The notes under the pieces: model-generated | Told to the model about the DNA's origin: nothing | The model's input: only the letters and a program-made list of their open reading frames with translations | Database searches by the model: none | Assembly: GCF_019049675.1 (NCBI RefSeq) | Contig: NZ_JAFMOW010000068.1 | Location: forward strand, 1 to 64,000 | Source of the DNA: Rahnella bonaserana | Lineage (GTDB): Bacteria; Pseudomonadota; Gammaproteobacteria; Enterobacterales; Enterobacteriaceae | DNA length: 64,000 nucleotides | Direction: 5' to 3' | Program-made: the position numbers and the translations under genes | Shown here: piece after piece, positions 8,627 to 16,665 of the stretch | Layout: every line of letters starts with the position of its first letter | Position numbering within the stretch: the first letter of the stretch is position 1

Positions 8627-8710
8627 AAAAAAAAACCGACCACTAAGGGCCGGCTGTTGTTTCCACAAAACGGGGAATGAGGGTAATAAATAACAAATAA
8701 TGATGATAGC
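8627..8710 (-). ncRNA. micF: MicF antisense regulatory RNA
   Basis: Read on the minus strand, this segment begins GCTATCATCATTA and continues TTATTTATTACC, the same 5' seed region as E. coli micF. It ends in a GCCGGC/GTCGGT hairpin followed by nine U. It sits upstream of and divergent to an OmpC-type porin, exactly as in E. coli. In that species MicF pairs with ompF mRNA around its ribosome site and represses it. The 5' and 3' ends are predicted from the seed and the terminator. Confidence 0.88.
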
Positions 8711-9077
8711 GAGAATGATTATATATTATCGGTGAATAGATGCTTTATCAGTTAGTGCGGTAATCATTTTGTATAATTAATTGATTTCAAAGTGCTTTTG
8801 ATTAATTTAGCTTTGCGTGCTTTATTTTAACATCTAAACAGAGGTTTAATTTTACCCGGCATTAATAAAATGTTACACCTTTAAATGCTTATGAAATATA
8901 TTAACTAATTTCGTATCATTTTCTTTCTGGATTAAAAGTATTTATATCAAGAGAATGGATTTGCCATGTCGGGCCAACTTTTATACAGATACCAACAAGC
9001 GTTAAGCAGATTTAAATCAGTAAAAACCTGTACTTTACATTCAGTGGCACGGTCCGACACCTATCGAGGACAAAAAA
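8711..9077 (+). promoter_or_regulatory. ompC/micF intergenic control region with OmpR-like boxes
   Basis: This AT-rich stretch separates micF from the porin start. The text at 8821-8835 (TTTATTTTAACATCT) resembles an OmpR C-box, and 8868-8907 holds further TGTTACA/GAAATAT-type half sites. The text near 8954-8966 (GAGAATGGATTTGCC) matches the region around the ompC transcript start in E. coli. The wider gap 8302-9077 holds only micF and this control region; I see no other gene in it. Confidence 0.6.
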
Positions 9078-10205
9078 ATGAAACTCCGTGTTCTTTCACT
9101 CATGATCCCTGCATTAGTGGTCGCAGGATCAGCAAGCGCGGCAGAAGTTTATAATAAAGATGGTAATAAACTCGACCTGTACGGTCTGGTTGATGGCTTA
9201 CACTACTTCTCTAACGACAAAGGTTCTGACGGCGATCAGAGCTACATCCGTCTTGGTTTCAAAGGCGAAACTCAGATCACCGACCAGCTGACCGGTTACG
9301 GCCAGTGGGAATATCAGGTTCAGGCTAACCAGGCTGAAAGCTCTGATGACGGCGACCGCGCATTTACCCGTTATGGTTTCGCCGGTCTGAAATTCGGCGA
9401 CATGGGTTCCTTCGACTACGGTCGTAACAACGGCGTCATGTATGACGTGGCCGCCTGGACCGACTTGCAGCCAGAGTTCGATGGTTCTACCTACGGCGCT
9501 GACCAGTTCCTGTATCAGCGTACCAATGGCGTTGCAACGTATCGTAACGACAACTTCTTCGGGCTGGTTGATGGCCTGCACTTCGCTCTGCAATATCAGG
9601 GCAAAAATGACAGCGGCGGCGGCGAACCGGGTACACGTGATGTGCTGACTCAGAACGGCGACGGTTACGGTATGTCCCTGAGCTACGACATTGGCGCGGG
9701 CGTCAGCGTGGCAGGTGCGTTCTTTAACTCTGACCGTACTGATGAGCAGAATTCCGCACCGGGCATCATGGGCGACGGTAAAAAAGCCGAAGGTTATACC
9801 GGCGGTCTGAAATATGACGCTAACAACGTTTACCTGGCTGCCATGTTTACTCAGGCTTACAACGCTTCCCGCTTCGGTTCTACCGATTCAGAAGCTTACG
9901 GTTATGCCAACGAGTCACAGGCATTCGAAGCTTACGCGAGCTATCAGTTCGATTTCGGCCTGCGTCCGTTCGTGGCGTATAACCAAACTCGCGGTAAAGA
10001 TTTAGGTTCCGACCGTCTGGGCAACAACTACCAGGATCAGGATCTGGTGAAATTCGTCGACCTGGGTGCGACTTACTACTTCAACAAAAACATGTCGGCC
10101 TATGTTGACTACAAAATCAACCTGATCGACAGCAGCACCTTCACCGATAACGCCGGTATCAATACCGATGACGTTACCGCTGTAGGTCTGGTGTATCAGT
10201 TCTAA
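9078..10205 (+). CDS. ompC: OmpC-type general porin
   Basis: This 375-residue trimeric outer membrane porin for small hydrophilic solutes has a signal peptide ([21 protein letters not shown], cut before [15 protein letters not shown]), alternating beta-strands throughout, a pore-loop segment around [14 protein letters not shown], and a terminal Phe after GLVYQ that marks outer membrane barrels. ATG 9078 follows a long untranslated leader ending in GAGGACAAAAAA. The divergent micF and OmpR-like boxes argue for the ompC rather than ompF position. A rho-independent terminator follows. A second porin of the same family is cut by the right end of the window. Confidence 0.9.
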   Translation: MKLRVLSLMIPALVVAGSASAAEVYNKDGNKLDLYGLVDGLHYFSNDKGSDGDQSYIRLGFKGETQITDQLTGYGQWEYQVQANQAESSDDGDRAFTRYGFAGLKFGDMGSFDYGRNNGVMYDVAAWTDLQPEFDGSTYGADQFLYQRTNGVATYRNDNFFGLVDGLHFALQYQGKNDSGGGEPGTRDVLTQNGDGYGMSLSYDIGAGVSVAGAFFNSDRTDEQNSAPGIMGDGKKAEGYTGGLKYDANNVYLAAMFTQAYNASRFGSTDSEAYGYANESQAFEAYASYQFDFGLRPFVAYNQTRGKDLGSDRLGNNYQDQDLVKFVDLGATYYFNKNMSAYVDYKINLIDSSTFTDNAGINTDDVTAVGLVYQF

Positions 10206-10268
10206 GCGTGCCTTTCTCAGACACAGAATAGCGTTTAGATTTGAGTCAAAAGAACAAGCAGTAAAAAG

Positions 10269-10297
10269 AACGCGGTCGCTGATGGCCGCGTTTTTTT
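10269..10297 (+). terminator. Rho-independent terminator of the porin gene
   Basis: AACGCGG-type stem with a GCTGAT loop followed by seven T, 63 bp after the porin stop codon. Confidence 0.85.
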
Positions 10298-10375
10298 ATG
10301 GGCACAATTTGACGTGAGAACCCCGCCAAACGTCGCTATTGTGTTGGCAGGATTTCTTCCATTGATGAGGTGTTT

Positions 10376-10843
10376 ATGTCCGTTAAACCGCCGTTACCGC
10401 CCTTTACCCGTGAAAGTGCCATCGAAAAAGTCAGACTGGCCGAAGATGCCTGGAATAGCCGCGATCCGCAGCGGGTCAGCCAGGTTTATTCTGCCGATAC
10501 GGTCTGGCGCAACCGCAGTGAATTTGTTCATGGTCAGGAAGCTGTGGTGGCTTTTTTGCAGCGTAAATGGGCGAAGGAACTGGATTATCGCCTGATCAAA
10601 GAGATTTGGGCATTTGATGGCGCCAGGATTGCCGTGCGTTTTGCCTACGAATGGCATGATGATTCAGGCAACTGGTTCCGCAGCTTCGGTAATGAGAACT
10701 GGGAATTTAATGAACAGGGGCTGATGTTTGCACGTCATGCCTGCATTAATGATTTACCAATCCGGGAAAGCGAGCGGAAATTCCACTGGCCTCTGGGACG
10801 CAGGCCGGACGATCATCCAGGCCTGAGTGAGTTTGGATTCTGA
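10376..10843 (+). CDS. DUF1348 / NTF2-like small protein
   Basis: This 155-residue protein of the SnoaL/NTF2-like DUF1348 family is recognised from [22 protein letters not shown], the W-rich centre ([45 protein letters not shown]) and the end [15 protein letters not shown]. Members form a conical fold that may bind small ligands, but no reaction is established. I chose ATG 10376, five bases after GAGG; a GTG two codons earlier is possible. It stands alone, converging on the AraC-type regulator six bp away. Confidence 0.8.
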   Translation: MSVKPPLPPFTRESAIEKVRLAEDAWNSRDPQRVSQVYSADTVWRNRSEFVHGQEAVVAFLQRKWAKELDYRLIKEIWAFDGARIAVRFAYEWHDDSGNWFRSFGNENWEFNEQGLMFARHACINDLPIRESERKFHWPLGRRPDDHPGLSEFGF

Positions 10844-10848
10844 CGGTT

Positions 10849-11235
10849 TCAGGCTGATTTCTGGTGGATCAGATGCAGCGGGGGAGAAACATCGAGTTCG
10901 ATTTCCGGATTCTGGCGGAATTCATGCGGCGTGATATTGAAACGCTTGCGGAACATGTAGGTAAAGTGTGACTGCGAGCCGAAGCCGAAATCCATCGCGA
11001 TATCGAAAATCGGGGTATCACTGCTGCTCAGCTGATAGACAGCACTCGCCAGACGACGTTCCCTGATGTACTTCCCCAGAGAAATGCCTGTCGATTCTTT
11101 GAACAGTTTTTGCATGTGCCAGAGCGAATAGCCTGAGTACTCAGCCAGTTCTTCAAGGTGGATCACACGACCAAGATGGCCTTCAATCCATTTGCTGAGT
11201 GCGCAGACGATAGCGATATGAATATCTTGAGCCAT
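10849..11235 (-). CDS. AraC-family activator of the MarA/Rob type
   Basis: This 128-residue protein consists almost only of the two-HTH AraC DNA-binding domain (HLEELAEYSGYSLWHMQKLFKESTG and TPIFDIAMDFGFGSQSHFTYMFRKRFN), the size class of MarA, SoxS, RamA and the N-terminal half of Rob. The tail NPEIELDVSPPLHL is reminiscent of the linker in Rob, but the large C-terminal ligand domain of Rob is absent. Such proteins activate efflux, porin-control and stress genes. I cannot assign an orthologue name. It starts at ATG 11235 and is transcribed away from the small-protein genes on its right. Confidence 0.8.
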   Translation of the reverse strand: MAQDIHIAIVCALSKWIEGHLGRVIHLEELAEYSGYSLWHMQKLFKESTGISLGKYIRERRLASAVYQLSSSDTPIFDIAMDFGFGSQSHFTYMFRKRFNITPHEFRQNPEIELDVSPPLHLIHQKSA

Positions 11236-11382
11236 AACCAGTCTGTTTTAAGGTTGAATATCGCTATTATACACGACTTCGCCGTGATGGCGTGGCAGGT
11301 GTTGCTCTGAGGTGTATGACAACAGAAGTGACATAAATGGCCCGCTGAAAAGGAGTGCTCAGGCACTCTGACGGGCCATCAT

Positions 11383-11508
11383 TTAGCGTAACAGGATCCA
11401 GTGAATCAGGCGGGCGATACCGTCGTCAACCAGAACGATCCCGACGAGGATAAGAACAATGATGATGTAAAAGTTCTTACCGGTGGGCAACGTGGTTTCT
11501 CCCTTCAT
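11383..11508 (-). CDS. Small membrane protein, 41 residues
   Basis: This short frame encodes a polar N terminus (MKGETTLPTGKN), one strongly hydrophobic helix (FYIIIVLILVGIVLV) and a tail DDGIARLIHWILLR, the pattern of single-pass inner membrane miniproteins. It lies 24 bp downstream of another tiny membrane frame on the same strand, and a hairpin (about 11339-11377) follows its stop. The ribosome site (GGGG adjacent to ATG) is poor, so expression is uncertain. I do not recognise the family. Confidence 0.5.
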   Translation of the reverse strand: MKGETTLPTGKNFYIIIVLILVGIVLVDDGIARLIHWILLR

Positions 11509-11532
11509 CCCCGTTCAGGGTATAAAATTCAG

Positions 11533-11622
11533 TTACCACGGGCCGCTGCCCTGCATATTCAATGCAATTACAGCCAGACACACCACAACAAATATCAGAA
11601 AAACGATAAGAAGCCGTTTCAT
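11533..11622 (-). CDS. Small membrane protein, 29 residues
   Basis: This frame encodes MKRLLIVFLIFVVVCLAVIA followed by LNMQGSGPW: a positively charged start, one hydrophobic helix and a short polar end. It would be co-transcribed with the 41-residue frame after it. The A-rich region before ATG 11622 (GTAAAAAGA) gives at best a weak ribosome site. Function is unknown. Confidence rests on composition and tandem placement only. Confidence 0.4.
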   Translation of the reverse strand: MKRLLIVFLIFVVVCLAVIALNMQGSGPW

Positions 11623-11753
11623 TCTTTTTACAGAGCTTGCGCTCTTCCTCCAGCGTGGATCATTAGCCAACGATTAATTCTTGCGAACGTTAACCGCTTC
11701 TTCCGCTGAGATCCAGCCTGTCAGGAATTTAAAACGATTTTTATAGGTTTCGT

Positions 11754-13526
11754 TTAGCCATCGGTTGCCGGGCGTCGCACCAGATCGGTTTTCTGACCGC
11801 CATTTATGACCGTGGTTGGCGGTGTTTCCGGTACCAGCGCATCCGGAGCAATGTTCATATGGTTGAGAATTTCCCCCATGATTTGCCCGAAGATTGGCCC
11901 TGCAACTGAACCACCAAAGTGTTTACCTGCCTGAGGATTGTTGACCATCACCACCAGCGCCACGCGCGGATTACTGGCAGGAGCCACACCGGCGGTGTAG
12001 TTGATGTAACCGCCATCGTATTTACCGCTGGCCCCCATTTTTTCCGCTGTACCGGTTTTAATCGCCAGACGATAACCCGGCACCGCCGCACTGAGGCCGG
12101 AACCTCCGGGCAGGGCGTCACTTTCCATCATATGAATAACCGTTCTGACCACGTCAGCTGACATCACGCGGGTGCCTAACACCGGCGGTGTGACTTTGGT
12201 AATCGACAGCGGACGATATATACCTTCCGCGCCAATCGTGGCGTATTCGCGGGCAATTTGCAGCGGAGTGACGCGCAGGCCATAACCGAATGAGAAGGTT
12301 GCGCGCTCGATATCTGCCCAGCGGTCACGGTGCGCCGGGAAATATCCGCTGCTTTCGCCGCCGATACCTAAATCAGTGGGTTTACCCAGGCCGAATGACT
12401 GATAAAGCTGGACCAGTACGTTTGCAGGCATCGCCAGTGCGATATGTGATACCGCGATGTCACTGGATTTCTGCAAAATACCGGTGATGGTCAGTGCCGG
12501 CCAGTGGCCAACGTCGCGGATCAGGTGTCCGTTAACGGTGTAGGGATGCGTATCAAGAACGGAATCAGGGCGGATCATATGGCGGTTCAGACCCGCCATT
12601 ACCACCAGCGGTTTCACTGTAGAACCTGGTTCAAAGCTGTCGCTGATGGCCACATTGCGCATGTTTTTTGGCTGAACACCGGCGTAGTTATTCGGGTTGT
12701 AGGAAGGGTAGGACGCCATTCCCAGAATTTCGCCCGTGTTCACATCCACCAGAACCGCTGCGCCGGACTCGGCCTGGTTGAGCGTCACGCCATCGCGCAG
12801 CCGCGAATACAACACGTACTGCATAAAGCTGTCGATACTGAGATTAATGGTCGGCGGCTGTTGTGGCGCGACTTCTTTGAGAATACCGATCACATTACCG
12901 TGGCGATCCTGACGGTATTCGCGCATGCCAGGTTTACCCTGAAGCAGGGCGTTAAAGCCTTTTTCCACGCCTGTCAGACCTTCGTTATCGGTCCCGACCA
13001 CGCCGACCAGGTTCGCTGCGGCTTCACTCATCGGATAATAGCGGCTGTCATCAAGCTGAGTGCTGATGCCACCCAGATGTAGCTGGCTGATATCGGCAGC
13101 GATGCCTTCTTCTATTTTGCGGCCAAGATACACAAAGCGGCGCTGCGGATCGCTGGTGATGGTTTGCTGTAACTGGGAAAGCGGCATATTCAGCGCAGAG
13201 GCCAGATATTGCCATTTCGGACTGTTCAGATCGCTGTGCAACTCAAGCACGCGGAACGGGTCAGCGATAATGTCTTTGGATGCCACGCTCAGTGCCAGCG
13301 GGTGTCCGTTGCGGTCAACAATGGTACCGCGTCCGGCAGGGATCACGCTGGAACGCAGGGAGCGGGAATCGGCCTCTTTTTCCAGCATCGGCTGATTCAA
13401 AAGCTGCAAATAACCTACACGGCCAAGCAAGAGCGCCAGACAAAAGACGATGCCGAGACAAATCAGCGCAAAGCGCTTGGTGTAAAAATGGGGTTGGGCG
13501 CTGGATTTTTTTGAGCTCGGTGGCAT
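11754..13526 (-). CDS. Class B penicillin-binding protein, PBP3 (FtsI) paralogue
   Basis: This 590-residue transpeptidase is collinear with E. coli FtsI: cytoplasmic N terminus, one membrane helix (about 20-40), dimerisation/pedestal domain starting RGTIVDRNGHPLA, then the transpeptidase domain with the SxxK motif STVK (302-305) and KTGT (490-493). The second motif, SxN in FtsI, reads SSD here (354-356). It is not within an mra/fts division cluster, so it is probably a second PBP3 like PBP3SAL of Salmonella rather than the essential ftsI. It would cross-link septal peptidoglycan, perhaps under special conditions such as acid. No operon partner is apparent. Confidence 0.85.
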   Translation of the reverse strand: MPPSSKKSSAQPHFYTKRFALICLGIVFCLALLLGRVGYLQLLNQPMLEKEADSRSLRSSVIPAGRGTIVDRNGHPLALSVASKDIIADPFRVLELHSDLNSPKWQYLASALNMPLSQLQQTITSDPQRRFVYLGRKIEEGIAADISQLHLGGISTQLDDSRYYPMSEAAANLVGVVGTDNEGLTGVEKGFNALLQGKPGMREYRQDRHGNVIGILKEVAPQQPPTINLSIDSFMQYVLYSRLRDGVTLNQAESGAAVLVDVNTGEILGMASYPSYNPNNYAGVQPKNMRNVAISDSFEPGSTVKPLVVMAGLNRHMIRPDSVLDTHPYTVNGHLIRDVGHWPALTITGILQKSSDIAVSHIALAMPANVLVQLYQSFGLGKPTDLGIGGESSGYFPAHRDRWADIERATFSFGYGLRVTPLQIAREYATIGAEGIYRPLSITKVTPPVLGTRVMSADVVRTVIHMMESDALPGGSGLSAAVPGYRLAIKTGTAEKMGASGKYDGGYINYTAGVAPASNPRVALVVMVNNPQAGKHFGGSVAGPIFGQIMGEILNHMNIAPDALVPETPPTTVINGGQKTDLVRRPATDG

Positions 13527-13687
13527 GGCAGTTTCGCAAAGTCATTGACGCGTTTGAAGCGAAAAGCGATGGCACCGGGGAATCCTTTAACCGCATCAAA
13601 TGATGCCGGTAAGTGCCCGATAAAAATACAGCTCATCGCTCTGAAAGATAATGAATTTCGTATACATGCACATCTTATATTAAGCCA

Positions 13688-13750
13688 TAGCGATGGATTG
13701 TTTATTTCAATTGCTCTTTGTAAGCAAGTGCAACGGCGAAGCCGTTTTTT
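13688..13750 (+). ncRNA. Candidate small RNA opposite the dinI-like 3' end
   Basis: A perfect rho-independent terminator (AACGGC-GAA-GCCGTT followed by T, 13732-13750) points rightwards, but no plus-strand gene precedes it. A TATATT -10-like box at 13676-13681 would give a transcript of about 60 nt. Start, promoter strength and function are inferred. The hairpin could instead reflect decayed sequence. Confidence 0.3.
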
Positions 13751-13991
13751 ACTCGACGGACAGCCATTCGTCCGCTTCTTCAAACATTTCTTCCAGCATT
13801 TGGTTTAATTGCGAACGTTCCTGCTTGCTTGCACCTTGTGTATTCAGCCCGTTGGCCTGCATCGGTTTTACCTTAACTTCTGCATCCGGGAACATCCGGT
13901 GTACGCGTTTTACCAGTTCTGCTTCAATTTTTTCACTGGCATTGGGGATGCCGGAGACATTCCGTTTGTCAAAAATCAGTTCAACCCGCAT
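13749..13991 (-). CDS. DinI-family SOS protein
   Basis: This 80-residue protein starts MRVELIFDKRN and ends EEADEWLSVE, matching the DinI/MsgA family in size and in its acidic C-terminal helix, which mimics DNA and binds RecA in E. coli DinI. ATG 13991 has GAGG six bases upstream and gives the family N terminus; an in-frame ATG at 14003 lacks a ribosome site. A LexA box at 14021-14040 precedes it, so SOS induction is likely. The family has several paralogues, and I do not assign dinI itself. Confidence 0.85.
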   Translation of the reverse strand: MRVELIFDKRNVSGIPNASEKIEAELVKRVHRMFPDAEVKVKPMQANGLNTQGASKQERSQLNQMLEEMFEEADEWLSVE

Positions 13992-14020
13992 GGTTTTCCT
14001 CATTATTATAAAATTCTATT

Positions 14021-14040
14021 CACTGGCTAAATATACAGTA
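14021..14040 (-). promoter_or_regulatory. LexA (SOS) box upstream of the dinI-like gene
   Basis: CTGG-N8-ACAG (14023-14038) differs from the CTGT-N8-ACAG consensus at one base, with the usual AT-rich spacer, and lies 30 bp before the start codon. Confidence 0.72.
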
Positions 14041-14103
14041 TGCGAGGCGGCCGCTCTAGTGATTTTTCGCCTGAACTTTGGAACGCAGTTCAGATTTGTG
14101 AGC

Positions 14104-14118
14104 GTAAATTCATGTAAT
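14104..14118 (+). promoter_or_regulatory. CpxR-like box upstream of scsA
   Basis: GTAAA-TTCAT-GTAAT matches the CpxR tandem GTAAA consensus with a five-base spacer and one mismatch. It lies 68 bp before scsA. CpxRA control of scsABCD is established in Salmonella; here it is inferred from this match. Confidence 0.55.
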
Positions 14119-14185
14119 TCATGATCCATGCATCTTGTGAATGTCTGGCCGACCGTTAGAATGGCGGCCAGTCTGTGAGGGAAAT

Positions 14186-14551
14186 GTGGATAAACAACGG
14201 CGTTCAGCACTGGTATTTTTTTGCCTGGCCTGTCTGGTCATACTGACTTGTATGACACAGCGCATCGCCGGGCTGAATGCGTTGTCCGCTATCCTGCATC
14301 AGGAAACAACGACGGCTCAGGCGTCTGCCACCCTCACTGACATCGCGAAAATCCCGGCTCCCTGCGAGCTCAGCAGTAAATCGCTGCTTTCTGTTCCTCC
14401 TCTTCTTTTAGAATTCGCGTTTCTGGCGCTGAGTCTGCTGCTGGCATTTTTGTCACGCGGCAATATGGCGGCAATCCGCCTGCTTGTGCCGGAAGCCGTC
14501 CCTGTGCCGCGCCTGCGGGTGCATTTGCGGCTCTGCGTATTTCGGGAATAA
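14186..14551 (+). CDS. scsA: ScsA, suppressor of copper sensitivity membrane protein
   Basis: This 121-residue protein has two hydrophobic segments (VFFCLACLVILTC near the start and LLLEFAFLALSLLLAFL in the second half) and opens a four-gene block whose other members are clearly ScsB, ScsC and ScsD. Size and topology fit Salmonella ScsA, a membrane protein tied to copper and peroxide tolerance with no assigned reaction. GTG 14186 is chosen because GAGG lies five bases upstream; earlier in-frame starts have no site. A 68-bp gap separates it from scsB. Confidence 0.78.
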   Translation: MDKQRRSALVFFCLACLVILTCMTQRIAGLNALSAILHQETTTAQASATLTDIAKIPAPCELSSKSLLSVPPLLLEFAFLALSLLLAFLSRGNMAAIRLLVPEAVPVPRLRVHLRLCVFRE

Positions 14552-14619
14552 AAACTCCGGGAATAAAAAACACGCCTGTTTTTCATCAGGATGTGACATT
14601 TTATTTTTGGAGAAAATTT

Positions 14620-16665
14620 ATGCGAAGTTTGTTCAGAGCGGCCGCTGGCTGCCTGCTGATGCTCTGGCTGCATACCGGATATGCTGCCGACACCGGCTGG
14701 CTGCAAAGTCCGCAAAATACCCATGCGAAAGTGCGCTTACAGGCACAGTCTGCTCATTCTTCTGAGCAGGAAACCCGCCTGCTGTTGTCTGTCAGCCTCG
14801 AAAAGGGCTGGAAAACCTACTGGCGATCGCCGGGAGAGGGCGGTATTGCGCCGTCGGTAGAATGGCTAAAACCGGTCACGGCGGCGCAGGCCAAATGGTT
14901 CTGGCCAACGCCCGCGCGCTTTGATGTCGCTGGCATTACTACCCAGGGCTATCACGATGAAGTCACGCTGCCCGTCACCCTTAGCGGCAGCGCGCCTGCC
15001 ACCATTGCCGGAACGCTGACGCTGCCGGTGTGCAGCAACGTGTGCATTCTCACCGACTATCCTTTTAGTCTCGATCTCACTTCGTCCGGGGATAACGCGG
15101 ATTTTGAGCGCCAGTTCGCCGCAGCGATGGGCAAGGTGCCGATTGCTGAAGGTCTGGCGGACCGCGTGACGGCGGGCTATTACGCGGGTGTATTGCAGAT
15201 TTCCGCTCACCGCGAGCAGGGCTGGCAAAATCCGCAGGTCTTTACCGATACGCTGGAAGGCAGTTCGCTGGGCAAACCGGTGGTGAAAGTAGACGGCCCC
15301 CAGGCGCTTTTCACGCTGCCGGTGACGGACGAGTGGGGCGATAAAGCCCAGGATATCAGTGGTAAAACGCTGAGCATCGTGTTGTCGGACAAAGGTCTGG
15401 CGCAGCAGATGAGCCTGCGCGTGAGCGCACTTCCTGCCGCCGCGCCGGACAGTATCGCACTCTGGCAAGTGGCATTAATGGCGCTCGCCGGGGGCTTCAT
15501 CCTCAATCTGATGCCTTGTGTTCTGCCGGTTCTGGGCATGAAACTCGGCAGTATTTTGCAGGTGGAACAGCGCAACCGTAAAAACATTCGCGTGCAGTTT
15601 CTGGCGTCGTCGGGCGGGATCATCACCTCGTTTCTGGCGCTGGCATTGCTGATGACGTTGCTTCGTTACACCAGTCAGACGCTGGGGTGGGGCATTCAGT
15701 TTCAGAATCCGTGGTTTATTGGGCTGATGGTGCTGGTCACGGCAGTGTTTACCGCCAATCTGCTGGGGTTATTTGAAATCAATCTCTCCTCAAAGATGAC
15801 GACACGTCTGGCGACGCATCAGCGCGCCGGGCTCAGAGGACACTTTGCTGAAGGTGCGTTTGCCACGCTGCTGGCGACGCCCTGTTCGGCACCGTTTCTC
15901 GGCACCGCGGTGGCGTTTGCGCTGGCTGCACCGCTGCCGGTGCTGTGGGGGCTTTTCCTGATGCTGGGCATCGGCATGAGTCTGCCGTGGCTGATGATTG
16001 CCTTATGGCCGGGGCTGGCGATGTGTCTGCCGCGTCCCGGCCGCTGGATGTTACGGCTGCGGCTTTTCCTTGGCGTGCTGATGCTGTCATCCTGTCTCTG
16101 GTTGCTGAGCCTGATGCAAAACCATTTCTCAGCGCTGTTTGTCGCCGTGCTGGCGGGTGTATTGCTGGTGGTGTTGTTTGCCTTATCCCTGCGGCGCTAT
16201 GGCTGGCGAAATTGTGCGTTAACCGCCGGTGCGGGCGCACTTCTGGCAGGCGCCGTGATGGCGATTGTCATGCAGTTTTCAGGCGCTGGCGGCAAAGCGC
16301 TGCGCGATGATATTGCCTGGCAACCCTTGTCCGAAGAGGCGATTCAGAGTGCGCTGGCAGATAAAAAAGTGGTCTTTGTGGATGTTACCGCCGACTGGTG
16401 TGTGACCTGTAAAGCCAACAAATACAACGTACTGATGAGTGAAAACGTGCAGAAAGCCCTGACGGAAAACGACGTCGTGGCACTGCGCGGTGACTGGACA
16501 TTGCCATCAAAACCGATCAATGACTTCCTGCAAAAACGCGGCAGCGTCGCCGTGCCGTTTAATCAAATTTATGGTCCGCAAAATCCTGCCGGTGAAATTT
16601 TATCGCCGTTGCTTACCCGCGATGCCGTATTACAGGGGCTGGAAGATGCCCGTGGAGCCCGATAA
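14620..16665 (+). CDS. scsB: ScsB, DsbD-like thiol-disulfide electron transporter
   Basis: This protein of about 681 residues carries reducing power from cytoplasmic thioredoxin across the inner membrane to periplasmic ScsC. A signal peptide is followed by an N-terminal periplasmic domain with the Cys pair in PVCSNVCILTDY, then about eight membrane helices with the redox cysteines in NLMPCVLP and ATPCSAPFLG, and a C-terminal thioredoxin domain with WCVTC (593-597). ATG 14620 has GGAGA six bases upstream. The stop and the scsC start overlap as TAATG, so the two are translationally coupled. The N-terminal domain differs from DsbD, as known for ScsB. Confidence 0.93.
   Translation: MRSLFRAAAGCLLMLWLHTGYAADTGWLQSPQNTHAKVRLQAQSAHSSEQETRLLLSVSLEKGWKTYWRSPGEGGIAPSVEWLKPVTAAQAKWFWPTPARFDVAGITTQGYHDEVTLPVTLSGSAPATIAGTLTLPVCSNVCILTDYPFSLDLTSSGDNADFERQFAAAMGKVPIAEGLADRVTAGYYAGVLQISAHREQGWQNPQVFTDTLEGSSLGKPVVKVDGPQALFTLPVTDEWGDKAQDISGKTLSIVLSDKGLAQQMSLRVSALPAAAPDSIALWQVALMALAGGFILNLMPCVLPVLGMKLGSILQVEQRNRKNIRVQFLASSGGIITSFLALALLMTLLRYTSQTLGWGIQFQNPWFIGLMVLVTAVFTANLLGLFEINLSSKMTTRLATHQRAGLRGHFAEGAFATLLATPCSAPFLGTAVAFALAAPLPVLWGLFLMLGIGMSLPWLMIALWPGLAMCLPRPGRWMLRLRLFLGVLMLSSCLWLLSLMQNHFSALFVAVLAGVLLVVLFALSLRRYGWRNCALTAGAGALLAGAVMAIVMQFSGAGGKALRDDIAWQPLSEEAIQSALADKKVVFVDVTADWCVTCKANKYNVLMSENVQKALTENDVVALRGDWTLPSKPINDFLQKRGSVAVPFNQIYGPQNPAGEILSPLLTRDAVLQGLEDARGAR

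Noticed and set aside
8966-9154. 62-codon frame overlapping the porin start
   Set aside because: It lies in the porin leader and signal peptide region in another frame; the porin start and its leader explain the sequence.
14047-14059. GCGGCCGC followed by TCTAG, like a cloning-vector polylinker
   Set aside because: Only these 13 bases match; flanking sequence is native and runs into the LexA box and scs promoter. A second GCGGCCGC occurs inside scsB. Coincidence is more likely than vector contamination.
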